Shown here piece by piece: positions 26,559 through 35,495 of a DNA stretch of 64,000 bases (position 1 is its first letter; each line of letters opens with the position of its first letter). Location: NCBI RefSeq assembly GCF_029024625.1, contig NZ_CP118953.1:496001-560000 (forward strand), written 5' to 3'. Source of the stretch: Staphylococcus chromogenes. GTDB taxonomy: Bacteria > Bacillota > Bacilli > Staphylococcales > Staphylococcaceae. The notes beneath the pieces are model-generated. The model was not told the origin of the DNA. It did no database searches and saw only the letters and a list, made by a program, of their open reading frames with translations. The translations under genes and the position numbers were made by a program.

Positions 26559-27228
26559 CGGCATTCACCTTATACCCGAGGCCACGCACGGTTTCGATAT
26601 GTACGTTCGCGCCTAATTTTTTTAAGCGTGTGCGTAGACGTTTGACATGTACATCGACGGTACGCGTATCCCCTTCATAATCAAATCCCCAAATTTTTTC
26701 AATTAACGTTTCTCTTTCAAACACTTGGCGTGGATAAGATACAAGTAAACTTAATAACGCAAACTCTTTATTCGGGAGGATCATCCCTCTATTATTCACT
26801 TTGACTTCAAGTTGTTTTTGATCAATTTCAAGATTGCCTAAACGTAAATAGACATGCGTTTGAATTTGATAACGACGCAAAACAGCTTTTATTCTGAATA
26901 AAAGTTCTGCCACTTCAAAAGGTTTGGTGACATAGTCATCAGTACCTGCTAAAAAAGCACGCTCTTTATCGGTTAGAGCGTCACGCGCAGTAAGCATAAT
27001 GACAGGATAATTATAGTCATATTTCAATATTTTACATAATTCGAACCCATCCATATGGTCCATCATGATATCAACAATGGCAATGTCTATGTCATGATGC
27101 ATCACATAGGCTTCCGCTGCCTCACCACTCGGTTGAGTAACGGCGTGATAACCTTCTTTTTCAATATGCGATGCGACATATTCTAGAATTTCAGGGTCGT
27201 CATCGACAATAAGGCAAGTGACTGACAT
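26551..27228 (-). CDS. hssR: Haem response regulator
   Basis: A 225-residue OmpR/PhoB-type regulator. The receiver domain shows DDD at 9-11, phosphorylation site Asp53 in IVDIMM, Thr/Lys switch residues in VIMLTAR and VTKPFE. The winged helix (about 128-222) ends RTVDVHVKRLRTRLKK and ETVRGLGYKVN. It activates hrtBA by binding direct repeats in that promoter. AAAGGATG precedes ATG 27228. hssR-hssS is divergent from hrtBA with about 190 bases between. Confidence 0.94.
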   Translation of the reverse strand: MSVTCLIVDDDPEILEYVASHIEKEGYHAVTQPSGEAAEAYVMHHDIDIAIVDIMMDHMDGFELCKILKYDYNYPVIMLTARDALTDKERAFLAGTDDYVTKPFEVAELLFRIKAVLRRYQIQTHVYLRLGNLEIDQKQLEVKVNNRGMILPNKEFALLSLLVSYPRQVFERETLIEKIWGFDYEGDTRTVDVHVKRLRTRLKKLGANVHIETVRGLGYKVNADA

Positions 27229-27353
27229 CGGTTGCTCATCCTTTCCAGTCGTTTTTTATTCATCTTACCATATTCGAAGGTCATCGTTGAAAGCGCGCGA
27301 GTAATTGCTTAGATTTTGCTCGTGATAGGGTCGCTTTAAATTTATTTTTACCA

Positions 27354-27373
27354 GTTCATATTGAGTTCATACT
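27354..27373 (+). promoter_or_regulatory. HssR operator of hrtBA
   Basis: Direct repeat GTTCATATT GA GTTCATACT, matching the S. aureus HssR target GTTCATATT-N2-GTTCATATT with one change. It ends seven bases before a -10 TATACT at 27381-27386 and covers the -35 position, right for an activator. Confidence 0.9.
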
Positions 27374-27419
27374 TTCTTTCTATACTGTGATTACGATATT
27401 AAAGAGAGGGAGTTATGTT

Positions 27420-28481
27420 ATGAAAATCGCACTGAATGAGCTTAAATTTTATAAATTCAAGTATTTACTCATTACCTTTATCGTGATATTACTCGCGAGT
27501 ATGGTATTGTTTATCTCCGGTTTAGCGAAAGGATTAGGACGTGAAAACATTTCATTGATTAATCAATTTAAATCAGAACAATTTGTGATTCAAAAAGACG
27601 CGGATCAACAAATTCAACGTTCAAATATCAATCCTCAACAACAACAAGAAATTGAAAAAATAGTGAAGTCTGAGCCACTTAAAGCGAGCATGTCGACAGC
27701 AGAATATAAAAATACCAATAGTGATCTGTTATTTGCCTCGATGCAAAAAAGTGAAACACCTGCTTTAAAAACAGGTCATTTACCAAAAAACGAGAATGAA
27801 GTTGCATTAAATAGCAAATTAGAAGGTGAAGGTCTTCAAGTCGGAGATAAAATTAATATAAAAGGGAAAGAGGAATCACTCAAAATTACTGGATTTTTCG
27901 ATCATGCGATGTATGCGCATACGGATTTGGCAGTTGTAACAGATGCAGGTTTAAATCGAGTGACGGGGGATAAGTCGCCAACTTCGATGTACTTTTTAAA
28001 TCATGTGAGTCATGCGGACCAACAAAAATTGAAAGACATCCAAGGAATCAGTGTAGTCAACAAAGAAGCGCTAACTGATGGCATTCCAAGTTATCAAGCA
28101 GAACAAGCCCCACTGAACATGATGATTGTCAGTCTATTTGTAATCACAGCGATAGTTTTAACGGCCTTTTTCTATGTGATGACGATTCAAAAAACATCCG
28201 AAATTGGTATTTTAAAAGCGATAGGGATTAAAACAGGTCACTTATTAAGTGCACTTTTAATCCAAATATTATTTGTCACATTACTTGGTGTGGTCATTGC
28301 TTTAGCATTAATTGCGACATTATCCGCCTTAATGCCTGTGACTATGCCATTTCACCTAACACCACAATTGATGGGATTAATGGTCGTTGTATTTATTATC
28401 GTGGCCATCGTTGGTGCATTGCTATCACTCGTACGTGTACTTAAAATAGATCCGATTGAAGCGATTGGAGGCGGAAACTAA
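27420..28481 (+). CDS. hrtB: Haem efflux ABC permease
   Basis: A 353-residue MacB/FtsX-type permease: one N-terminal membrane segment (about 14-34), a large outer domain (about 35-225) rich in Gln/Asn/Lys, and three C-terminal segments with [16 protein letters not shown] and DPIEAIGGG. With HrtA it removes toxic haem from the membrane. ATG 27420 follows AGAGAGGGAG; an upstream open start at 27387 lies within the promoter. Expression is driven by the HssR repeat. Confidence 0.93.
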   Translation: MKIALNELKFYKFKYLLITFIVILLASMVLFISGLAKGLGRENISLINQFKSEQFVIQKDADQQIQRSNINPQQQQEIEKIVKSEPLKASMSTAEYKNTNSDLLFASMQKSETPALKTGHLPKNENEVALNSKLEGEGLQVGDKINIKGKEESLKITGFFDHAMYAHTDLAVVTDAGLNRVTGDKSPTSMYFLNHVSHADQQKLKDIQGISVVNKEALTDGIPSYQAEQAPLNMMIVSLFVITAIVLTAFFYVMTIQKTSEIGILKAIGIKTGHLLSALLIQILFVTLLGVVIALALIATLSALMPVTMPFHLTPQLMGLMVVVFIIVAIVGALLSLVRVLKIDPIEAIGGGN

Positions 28482-29155
28482 TGAGTTTAAAAGTGAAACA
28501 TCTTACAAAAAGTTTTGGCAAAGGTGAGGCACAAACACAAGTTTTAAAGGGCATTGACTTTGAAGTACAGCCTGGAGAATTTATCATTTTGAATGGCGCG
28601 TCTGGTTCGGGAAAATCGACGTTGTTAAGTATTATTGGCGGATTATTGTCACCTTCAGAAGGACAAGTGATTTTAAATGGTGAAGACATGAGTCAATTAT
28701 CATCTAAAGCCTTAACGGCGAAACGTTTAAAAAACATTGGCTTTATTTTTCAATCTTCACATTTATTACCTTATTTAAAAGTGAAAGATCAACTCGTCTT
28801 AGTTGGAAAAGAAGCGGGGTTGGCAAAAAAAGAAGCAGAAGAACGGGCCAAACAATTGTTAGAAGATATTGGGTTAAGTCATCGTCTTATTTCCTATCCA
28901 CATATGCTTTCAGGAGGGGAAAAACAGAGAGTGGCGATTATGCGTGCTTGGATGAATGAACCGCAATTGTTACTCGCGGATGAACCGACGGCAAGTTTAG
29001 ATGCTAAACGTGCTACAGAAGTGGTTGAAATGATTAAAAATCAAGTGAAAACAAAAGGAACGATTGGAATTATGGTAACACATGATGAACGTTTATTTGA
29101 GTATGCGGATCGTATGTTGTATTTAGATGAGGGAAATATCGTTTCAAAATCATAG
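28481..29155 (+). CDS. hrtA: Haem efflux ABC ATPase
   Basis: A 224-residue ABC ATPase of the LolD/MacB group with Walker [11 protein letters not shown]-loop [10 protein letters not shown], signature LSGGEKQR, Walker [13 protein letters not shown] and switch His in VTHDER. It powers HrtB. Its ATG overlaps the hrtB stop in TAATG, so the two are translationally coupled. A two-way terminator follows. Confidence 0.94.
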   Translation: MSLKVKHLTKSFGKGEAQTQVLKGIDFEVQPGEFIILNGASGSGKSTLLSIIGGLLSPSEGQVILNGEDMSQLSSKALTAKRLKNIGFIFQSSHLLPYLKVKDQLVLVGKEAGLAKKEAEERAKQLLEDIGLSHRLISYPHMLSGGEKQRVAIMRAWMNEPQLLLADEPTASLDAKRATEVVEMIKNQVKTKGTIGIMVTHDERLFEYADRMLYLDEGNIVSKS

Positions 29156-29162
29156 TGAAAAA

Positions 29163-29212
29163 GACCCATAGGCGTAACAAGAGATACGTTTTGCCTATGG
29201 GTCCTTCTTTTA
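29163..29212. terminator. Two-way terminator between hrtA and the AbgT gene
   Basis: GACCCATAGGC / GCCTATGGGTC stem; CTTCTTTTA follows on the plus strand and TTTTTCA on the minus strand, serving both convergent genes. Confidence 0.8.
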
Positions 29213-30742
29213 TTTGTGTATAGGACCCCCTGGGCCGACAGGTAAGCCTAGAAAATACCAAATGAGTAAGAAAGCCGTCCAAAAAATGGATAAGAATATT
29301 GTGTAAGGCATGAGACTAGAAATAAGTGAACCTAGTTTCATATTTTTATCGTACTTTTGCGCATAGGTGAGCAATAAAGGTAAATAGGGCATCATAGGTG
29401 TGATGGGATTCGTTACTGAATCTCCTACGCGATAAATCATTTGTGTAAATGCGGGATGAAACCCTAATAAAAGTAGCATCGGTACAAAAATGGGTCCGAG
29501 TAATGCCCATTTGGCAGAGGCGCTACCGATTATTAAGTTAATCAGACCACTTAAAATGAGTAGGCCTAAGATTAATACGACACCATTTTGATTTTGTAAA
29601 CTTTCAGCGCCCTTCACCGCAATAAAGATTCCTAAATTACTCCACGTTAAAAATGCTAATAACTGTGCTGCAAAAAAGACAATCACGATGAAGTTACCCA
29701 TTGAAGCCATTGAATCTGTAAGCATTTGTCCAATATCTTTTGAGCTTTTAATGGTACCTGATTTAAAACCATACACGAGGCCAGGAATGACAAAGACAAG
29801 AATAAGGATAATACCAATCCCATTCATTAACGGCGCATCTTCAATCAGACTCCCGGTTTTAGCATTACGTAACCAACTATGTTCAGGTAATGCTAAAAGT
29901 GCTATTGCTACCAAAGTAAGGATGAAACTGATGTTGGCCCAACGTACCGCCTTGGCCTCCTTAGGCGTGATAGTGGTGTTTTCAAATGATTCCGTATCAT
30001 CGATTTGTGAAGCGTCATACGGCCCTAAATGTGGGATAACAATCTTTTTCGTTACATACCACAAAATAGGAAGAAGAAAAAAAGTACTCGCTGCAATGAA
30101 ATACCAGTTCATTGCAACATTCATTTTAATATTTTTATCGATTAAATGTGCAGCCGGTTCTGTAAAAGCATAAACAAGTGCATCTTGCATGCCAATGAAT
30201 ATATTCGCTGCAAAGCCCCCTAAGGTTGCCGCATATGCCAGTGCTAAACCTGCCACAGGATGATAGCCGAGTTTCATAAAAATCATAGCGACTAAAGGGG
30301 GTAAAACGATAGGCGCTGCATCGCCCGCGACATTTCCAATCATTCCTACAAATATAATCACCGGTAAAATAATTTTTTCAGGGGCAATGGAAACGACGTG
30401 AATCATTAGTTTATCGAAATAGCCACTTTTTTCAGCCACCCCAATCCCTAACATGACCGCTAAAACGATGCCGAGGGCAGGGAAGGTTGAAAAGTTTTTG
30501 ACCGCATCATTTAAAAACATCACAAAGCCGTCATGACTTAAAATATTTTTGACTGAAATTGTTTCTTTCGTACCTGGATGAACCACGCGGGTATCAAATT
30601 GAGAAACAATCGCCGTCACGATAGCTAAAATAACACACAAACTAAAAAACAATATGATAGGGTCTGGTAGTTTGTTGCCAGTTTTCTCGACAATGTTTAA
30701 AAATCGCGTCATCAAAGATTTCTTTTGAACAGTGTTACTCAT
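29210..30742 (-). CDS. AbgT family transporter
   Basis: A 510-residue transporter of the AbgT family (p-aminobenzoyl-glutamate transport; relatives such as MtrF export sulphonamide antimetabolites). About 11-13 membrane segments; family marks are GNKLPDPIILFFSL near residue 24, NVAGDAAPIVLPPL near 137, and the late GDSVTNPITPMMPYLPLLL near 447. ATG 30742 follows GGAGGGGATG; the upstream frame extension has no site. The true substrate is unknown. It is convergent with hrtA. Confidence 0.88.
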   Translation of the reverse strand: MSNTVQKKSLMTRFLNIVEKTGNKLPDPIILFFSLCVILAIVTAIVSQFDTRVVHPGTKETISVKNILSHDGFVMFLNDAVKNFSTFPALGIVLAVMLGIGVAEKSGYFDKLMIHVVSIAPEKIILPVIIFVGMIGNVAGDAAPIVLPPLVAMIFMKLGYHPVAGLALAYAATLGGFAANIFIGMQDALVYAFTEPAAHLIDKNIKMNVAMNWYFIAASTFFLLPILWYVTKKIVIPHLGPYDASQIDDTESFENTTITPKEAKAVRWANISFILTLVAIALLALPEHSWLRNAKTGSLIEDAPLMNGIGIILILVFVIPGLVYGFKSGTIKSSKDIGQMLTDSMASMGNFIVIVFFAAQLLAFLTWSNLGIFIAVKGAESLQNQNGVVLILGLLILSGLINLIIGSASAKWALLGPIFVPMLLLLGFHPAFTQMIYRVGDSVTNPITPMMPYLPLLLTYAQKYDKNMKLGSLISSLMPYTIFLSIFWTAFLLIWYFLGLPVGPGGPIHK

Positions 30743-30817
30743 TACATCCCCTCCATTTTGATGGATTGGGTAGAGTATAACAAAAATCAATGACAGTGAA
30801 CATATATTTTCGGAAAA

Positions 30818-31768
30818 TTAAGACAAAATATACAAGAGCCGAATCAATACTACTAGACTACCGAAGCTCCACCATAATAAGGCATATTTAAACAATAAAC
30901 CGCAATAATCTCTTATTAAAGAACGCGCACGAAAAACAATAGGTGAACTTGCGCCATACCCAACAAGTGAGAGGCCTTGTTGTTGACCGATTTTCAACGC
31001 ACGTAAGATATGAAATTCACTCGTCACACAGACGCCTTTTTGATAAGGAAAAAACGGCTTTGAATAGGCCATGTTTTCGACCGTATTAGTCGATTGATCC
31101 TCCATAAGGATTTGTTTTTTGGGAACGCCTTGTGCCAACAAGTAACGTTGCATCGCTAGAGCTTCTGAAATGGGTTCATCAGGCCCTTGCCCGCCAGAAA
31201 CGATAAATATAGGAGAGGATTTTGACTGATTAGCCAGCGATAAAGCTGTATCAAGACGGGATTTTAACATCGGTGTCACTTGCTCAGTAAAAATGCCTGC
31301 GCCTAAAATAATAAATCTATTGGATGGCACTTGTGGAGGGCGCTGTGCAATGAGAAATGTAAACCACAAGTAAAAAGGCCAAGTTAAGACAAAACAAAGT
31401 GCCAATGCCCCTAGAAGATAGAAAGGGAGTGACCATCCTCCAGGCATGAGTGACGCTAGGAAATGCGTACCAACGCATAGACTTAAAATCGCTAGCGTGT
31501 ATCCATTGATTTTTTTCATAAATTTGATACCGCTTGAAGAGGTAATGTTATCGCGCATTTTCCAAATAAAGAAAAGATAGAGACAGAAAGAGAAAACATA
31601 TTGACTCCACGGGTGAATATGTGTAAATTGTTGAAATGCGATTAAAAACATATGCAGTACAAGAATAATAGAAAAAAATTCGATACGGAAATTCAAGTTT
31701 TGTTTTACATTAATAATAAAAAACAAACTTAAGAGGATAGATGTTATAATAAACGAGACTAAAATCAT
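30818..31768 (-). CDS. DUF218 (SanA/ElyC/YdcF-like) membrane protein
   Basis: A 316-residue protein with five or so N-terminal membrane segments and a DUF218 domain from about residue 150: FIILGAGIF, SRLDTALSLA, SGGQGPDEPISEALAMQRYL, DQSTNTVENM and CVTSEFHILRAL, then a last membrane segment. DUF218 proteins act in envelope or lipid-carrier physiology in other bacteria, with function unproven. ATG 31768 was chosen over TTG 31792; AAGGG lies nearer to it, but either is possible. It diverges from tcaR. Confidence 0.78.
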   Translation of the reverse strand: MILVSFIITSILLSLFFIINVKQNLNFRIEFFSIILVLHMFLIAFQQFTHIHPWSQYVFSFCLYLFFIWKMRDNITSSSGIKFMKKINGYTLAILSLCVGTHFLASLMPGGWSLPFYLLGALALCFVLTWPFYLWFTFLIAQRPPQVPSNRFIILGAGIFTEQVTPMLKSRLDTALSLANQSKSSPIFIVSGGQGPDEPISEALAMQRYLLAQGVPKKQILMEDQSTNTVENMAYSKPFFPYQKGVCVTSEFHILRALKIGQQQGLSLVGYGASSPIVFRARSLIRDYCGLLFKYALLWWSFGSLVVLIRLLYILS

Positions 31769-31993
31769 TATTTTGAACCCTTGACCTTTCAATTCGTAAT
31801 GATAAAAATTTTTGTGGTGCGTTTTAAGACGATAAGGATGAACTCAAATGATAGGAAATATACGTTTGTCAAACTGATACGAATATTATCATGATGTCTT
31901 GTATCGTCATTATACATGCTTATCAGTAGATACTAAACATATGCAAGACCTTCATATTAAAATATACTATGGAAATTAGACGAGGTGGAACGA

Positions 31994-32452
31994 ATGACCA
32001 AAGAAATGGCGAAACATGTTGGATTTATGGGAGAATTTATGACTAATTTAAATGCCCTCACCGCAGCGCTATTAAAAGATTTGCGGAATAAATATGGAAT
32101 ATCCAATGAACAATCGAGTGTATTACTGATGCTTTCTCATGATAAGGCACTGACGTTGACTGAGATTACGTTACGTCAAGGAGTGAATAAAGCAGCAGTG
32201 AGCCGACGAGTGAAAAAATTGGTAGAATTACAACTTGTAAAATGGGTTCACTTAGAACACTCTTATGACAAGCGTTTAAAGTATATTTCCTTAACAGAGG
32301 CTGGTGTTCAATATGTGAGAGAATCACGACGCATTATTTCGGATTTAGCTTCAGAAATGCTTTTTGATATTCCACTCGACCAAATTGAACAAACATATGA
32401 CGTCTTAGCACAAATTGATGAGCGTGTAAAATCTCATCTTAGAAAAATGTAA
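31994..32452 (+). CDS. tcaR: MarR family regulator TcaR
   Basis: A 152-residue winged-helix regulator. The recognition helix GVNKAAVSRRVKKL (about residues 60-73) is the same as in S. aureus TcaR as I remember it, and length fits (151). TcaR controls genes for intercellular adhesin and teicoplanin response in staphylococci. ATG 31994 is preceded by GAGGTGG; a GTG three codons earlier overlaps that site. tcaA follows after 115 bases. Confidence 0.9.
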   Translation: MTKEMAKHVGFMGEFMTNLNALTAALLKDLRNKYGISNEQSSVLLMLSHDKALTLTEITLRQGVNKAAVSRRVKKLVELQLVKWVHLEHSYDKRLKYISLTEAGVQYVRESRRIISDLASEMLFDIPLDQIEQTYDVLAQIDERVKSHLRKM

Positions 32453-32567
32453 TCAAACGACAAATGTCAAAGCGTATGAGGTCGGTCTTTCGCATGAGGT
32501 TAAATTGAATGATTTCATGTAAAATAGACATTCTAATATTTTTAAAGCGAGGAGGTGGCCACATATA

Positions 32568-33962
32568 ATGGAACAATGTCCGCATTGTCATTGCAACCGA
32601 CTAGGTGACGACATGAGATGTAAACAGTGTCAATGTCAAGTTTCATTTTCAAAAAGTACATCGAAACCGTCTGTATCAAAGCTTAAAACAAGAGAAGAAG
32701 CCGAACAGAAAGAGAAGCAACTCAAGTTGAAGCGCATCATTCCGCTCGGCATAGTTGGTTTTATTTTGATTCTTCTTGTCATATTATTTTTATTATTAAG
32801 AAACTACAATTCTCCTGAAGCACAAGCAAACTTATTGACTAATGCGATTGATAATGATGATGCCTCTCGTGTTGGGAGCCTTTTAAGTTCAAAATCGAAT
32901 AAAGTAGGTAGAAAAGAAGCGGCTACTTATATTCAATTTATTAAAAAAGAAATAGGGATGACGCAATTTGACAAAGAAGTTCATCAAACTATTCAACATT
33001 TAGATCAAAATAGCACTGTGGCCCAATATATTAAAACAAAAGATCAAATTGACGTCTTACGTATCAGTAAAAATGGACGACGTTATTTTATTTTTGATAA
33101 TTTAGGGTTTCAAGCACCGACAAAACAAGCAGAATTAAAAGCCAATTTAGATGCCACTTATCGTTTTGAGTCCGATGGTCGGGAGAAAAAAGTTGTTGCC
33201 AAAAAAGGTCAAACTGTCTCACTCGGTCATTACATACCCGGAGAATACAGTTTATCTGCCAAAAAAGAAGCGAAGAGAGGCACTTTCGAAGGGCAATTAC
33301 GCTTTAGCTCTAAATCAAGTCATAATGAAACAATGCCAGTGACGGAAGATTTTGATGCGGCACAAGTTGATGTGAACTTAAAAAATGCGAGCGGATTAGA
33401 CGAGAAAAAAACTATAATCATAAATGGAGAACGTCTTCCTTACACAAGTGCACAAGGTTTTGGCCCGTTTCCAGTGAATCAAGACTTAACGGTTCAAGTG
33501 GAAGGAGAAAGCCATGGAAAAACGTTTAAAACGGAAGAAAAAACCATTAAGAAAAATGATTTAAAAACCGTTAATGCGGTTACGTTATCCTTTGATAAAG
33601 ATGAAATTGAATCCCATAACAAAGAACAAGAAGATACGATTGTGAATAAAATTAATGATTTTTTTAAATCATACACGAGTTCACTTAATGACGCTGTAGA
33701 TGATCACACAGTAAAACCCGTATCAAGTTATGTTTTGAAAGAGAGTCAATATTATGATGTATTGAATGACAGCGTAAAAGAACGCCGTTTATCCTCTTTG
33801 AAATCGTCTAATGTGGAGAATGTGAGTCGTCAAGGTGATTTTTATTCTGTGATCGTAAATAATGAAAATACGAACGGACAAGTGCAACAAGGTCATTATT
33901 TATTAAAGGGAAATGCAGACGGTGAAGATTTAAAAATTGTTAACTATGAACCGTATCGTTAA
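32568..33962 (+). CDS. tcaA: Teicoplanin resistance-associated membrane protein TcaA
   Basis: A 464-residue membrane protein. A zinc ribbon opens the chain (Cys4, Cys7, Cys18, Cys21), then a basic linker, one membrane segment (about 52-78) and a large outer part of repeated beta domains. In S. aureus, loss of TcaA raises glycopeptide resistance and it acts in the cell envelope. GAGGAGGTGG lies upstream of the ATG. No tcaB (MFS) follows; the gene ends at a terminator and a TetR gene comes next. Confidence 0.9.
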   Translation: MEQCPHCHCNRLGDDMRCKQCQCQVSFSKSTSKPSVSKLKTREEAEQKEKQLKLKRIIPLGIVGFILILLVILFLLLRNYNSPEAQANLLTNAIDNDDASRVGSLLSSKSNKVGRKEAATYIQFIKKEIGMTQFDKEVHQTIQHLDQNSTVAQYIKTKDQIDVLRISKNGRRYFIFDNLGFQAPTKQAELKANLDATYRFESDGREKKVVAKKGQTVSLGHYIPGEYSLSAKKEAKRGTFEGQLRFSSKSSHNETMPVTEDFDAAQVDVNLKNASGLDEKKTIIINGERLPYTSAQGFGPFPVNQDLTVQVEGESHGKTFKTEEKTIKKNDLKTVNAVTLSFDKDEIESHNKEQEDTIVNKINDFFKSYTSSLNDAVDDHTVKPVSSYVLKESQYYDVLNDSVKERRLSSLKSSNVENVSRQGDFYSVIVNNENTNGQVQQGHYLLKGNADGEDLKIVNYEPYR

Positions 33963-34288
33963 TTTAAAATGAGAAATATTTTATATAGAAGAGCCCTTGA
34001 TGTGAAGAACATTAAGGGTTTTTTTATGATTGAAGTGTAATAAATGCGTATGATAATCGCTAAAATGGGAATAATAATCATGCATATCTTTAGAAATATA
34101 CTAGTGAATCAGTTAATATAGGAGAAGTTAGTTTTTTTAATAGTTGATTAAAACACAATTTTTCTACACATTAGATTGATTGTTGAATTATGTATGAAGT
34201 TATTAAGAGAAAAAATAATGAATGGCATTATTAATTATAGTAGGAAATTCATAATCAAAATTAATATATTTTCAAAGGGGGAAATGGG
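33963..34288. other. Gene-free stretch after tcaA
   Basis: Apart from the tcaA terminator and the TetR ribosome site I see only AT-rich spacer. A Fur-like 15-mer at 34066 has three mismatches and is not claimed. Confidence 0.6.
33994..34025 (+). terminator. Rho-independent terminator of tcaA
   Basis: CCCTTGATGT / ACATTAAGGG stem with one G-U pair and a five-base loop, then seven T. Confidence 0.8.
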
Positions 34289-34846
34289 TTGGTTAGGATG
34301 CCAAAACAAGACTTACGAGTGAAAAAAACAATTGCCAAATTGACAGAAGTACTTATCATGTTATTACAAAAGCAACGATTTTCTAAAATTACCATTAATC
34401 AAATTTGTATGGAAGCAAGTGTACATAGAACGACCTTTTATAAGCATTTCAAAGATAAAAATGAACTGTTGATGCATGTGCTTGATGCAACGACTAAACC
34501 TTATTTTAATAATGATGTAAATAAACGTATGTTGGAGCCTTTTTCGTGTTTGGAACAAACATTAAATGTTGTGATGCGAGACATATTAAAACGACAAGAA
34601 GATGATCCCGTCTTTTACAAATTGCTCGTTCAATTTTTTACCCAGTCTATCAATACAGACGTGCAAGTTTATATTAAAAAGTTACCTAAAGACCAACGTT
34701 TCCCATATGAAGTGTTTGGATACGTGCAAACGGCTATTATTTCCTCACTTAATCAATGGCGTATCGATACAAATACGGAATTTGACGCTACGATGCTAGA
34801 CCATATTTATCAAACATTAATGCGCTATCGTCTTTCTAAGTTATAG
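34289..34846 (+). CDS. TetR/AcrR family regulator
   Basis: A 185-residue regulator. The N-terminal helix-turn-helix is KITINQICMEASVHRTTFYKHF (landmark about residues 33-54; key residues T-x-Y-x-H-F), typical of TetR. The C-terminal ligand domain is not informative. AAAGGGGG lies seven bases before TTG 34289, which I take as the start; ATG 34298 three codons later is the alternative. No target operon adjoins it, because the next 650 bases are a decayed scar, so its former partner gene may be lost. Confidence 0.8.
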   Translation: MVRMPKQDLRVKKTIAKLTEVLIMLLQKQRFSKITINQICMEASVHRTTFYKHFKDKNELLMHVLDATTKPYFNNDVNKRMLEPFSCLEQTLNVVMRDILKRQEDDPVFYKLLVQFFTQSINTDVQVYIKKLPKDQRFPYEVFGYVQTAIISSLNQWRIDTNTEFDATMLDHIYQTLMRYRLSKL

Positions 34847-34879
34847 TACATACAGCATGAAATTTAATATTTCGACAAA

Positions 34880-34914
34880 CTGTCTTCAACTTTGACGTTG
34901 TAGGCAGTTTTTTA
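34880..34914 (+). terminator. Terminator after the TetR gene
   Basis: ACTGTCTTCAAC / GTTGTAGGCAGT stem with two imperfect pairs, then TTTTTT; same family as the hairpins at 1373 and 41910. Confidence 0.75.
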
Positions 34915-34956
34915 GGTTCTATAATAAATCGGACTGATGTATAAATAACTTCATTT

Positions 34957-35095
34957 ATTTGATTGTTCCATAAAGTCTCGCTTTTCTAGGCGCCTCACCT
35001 CAACTAATTTTAATATTGAGATAATCTCAATATTAAAATGGATTTTCGGTTTCGGCTAGATGCCTCAGAAGTCTCGGCTTAGGAACTAATCAAAT
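34957..35095. mobile_element. MITE-like 139-bp element
   Basis: The ends are ATTTGATTGTTCC (34957-34969) and, on the other strand, ATTTGATTAGTTCC (35095-35082), an inverted repeat differing by one inserted base. Inside lie repeated AGTCTCG and GCCTCA words near both ends and a perfect central palindrome. It has no coding capacity. Small size, terminal repeats and internal symmetry fit a non-autonomous element or paired IS ends; no target duplication was confirmed. Confidence 0.4.
35007..35039. repeat. Perfect 33-base palindrome
   Basis: Arms ATTTTAATATTGAGAT and ATCTCAATATTAAAAT flank a single A. No T-run follows, so it is not a usual terminator. It lies at the centre of the MITE-like element. 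Confidence 0.85.
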
Positions 35096-35200
35096 ATGCT
35101 ATATATTCACAAGCGTTATAAAATCTATTTTACGACTCAGTTTTACTGATTTAAAGAGTATTAAAATAACCAACAACGTTCAAGAATTTATACTCTTACA

Positions 35201-35257
35201 ACAAAAAAGGAGTTTACTCCTTGATTTAATGTGACCAGTCCAATTTGACAGAGAACC
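35201..35257 (-). mobile_element. Solo insertion-sequence end (copy B)
   Basis: Read on the minus strand it begins GGTTCTCTGTCAAATTGG and ends in a hairpin GGAGT / ACTCC with TTTTTT. It matches copy A at 21974-22047, except for a shorter hairpin loop. The outer end abuts an old gene fragment, consistent with insertion into that gene followed by loss of most of the element. Confidence 0.5.
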
Positions 35258-35258
35258 T

Positions 35259-35342
35259 TTTTTTAATGAAGATGAGAAGGAGCGTATGCATAAAAACTTA
35301 ATACAACGTTTTAGTTCATTAAAGGATAGCGTTGAATCATAG
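35259..35342 (+). pseudogene. Fragment of a decayed gene (C-terminal remnant)
   Basis: Twenty-seven codons follow the IS end in one frame and stop at TAG 35340-35342, reading FFNEDEKERMHKNLIQRFSS and then LKDSVES. A good terminator follows 12 bases later. This looks like the 3' end of a lost gene. The EDxKERxxxN pattern faintly recalls the C-terminal part of catalases, but that is a guess and no function is assigned. Confidence 0.4.
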
Positions 35343-35354
35343 CTATAAATAGAA

Positions 35355-35396
35355 AGCCATCAAAATTTACGTTTAGATAAATTTTGATGGCTATTA
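35355..35396 (+). terminator. Terminator of the decayed gene
   Basis: Perfect 15-bp stem AGCCATCAAAATTTA / TAAATTTTGATGGCT with an eight-base loop, followed by ATTAT. It is nearly the same as the mqo terminator. Confidence 0.7.
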
Positions 35397-35495
35397 TAAT
35401 ACCATTTAAGAAAGTATATAAGATTCAGACAAGTTTTATTACATAAATTAATGAACAAATAAATGCAATAGTTTAGGTCTTATTTCACCTTAACG

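Larger units (their letters stand above)
34847..35495. other. Decayed 650-bp region with mobile-element scars
   Basis: Contains, in order, a terminator at 34880, a 139-bp element with terminal inverted repeats and a central palindrome, about 100 bases of AT-rich spacer, a solo IS end in reverse orientation, a gene fragment and its terminator. No intact gene is present. Confidence 0.7.

Noticed and set aside
34066..34080. Fur-like TGGGAATAATAATCA before the TetR gene
   Set aside because: Three mismatches to the 15-base consensus and no iron gene downstream.
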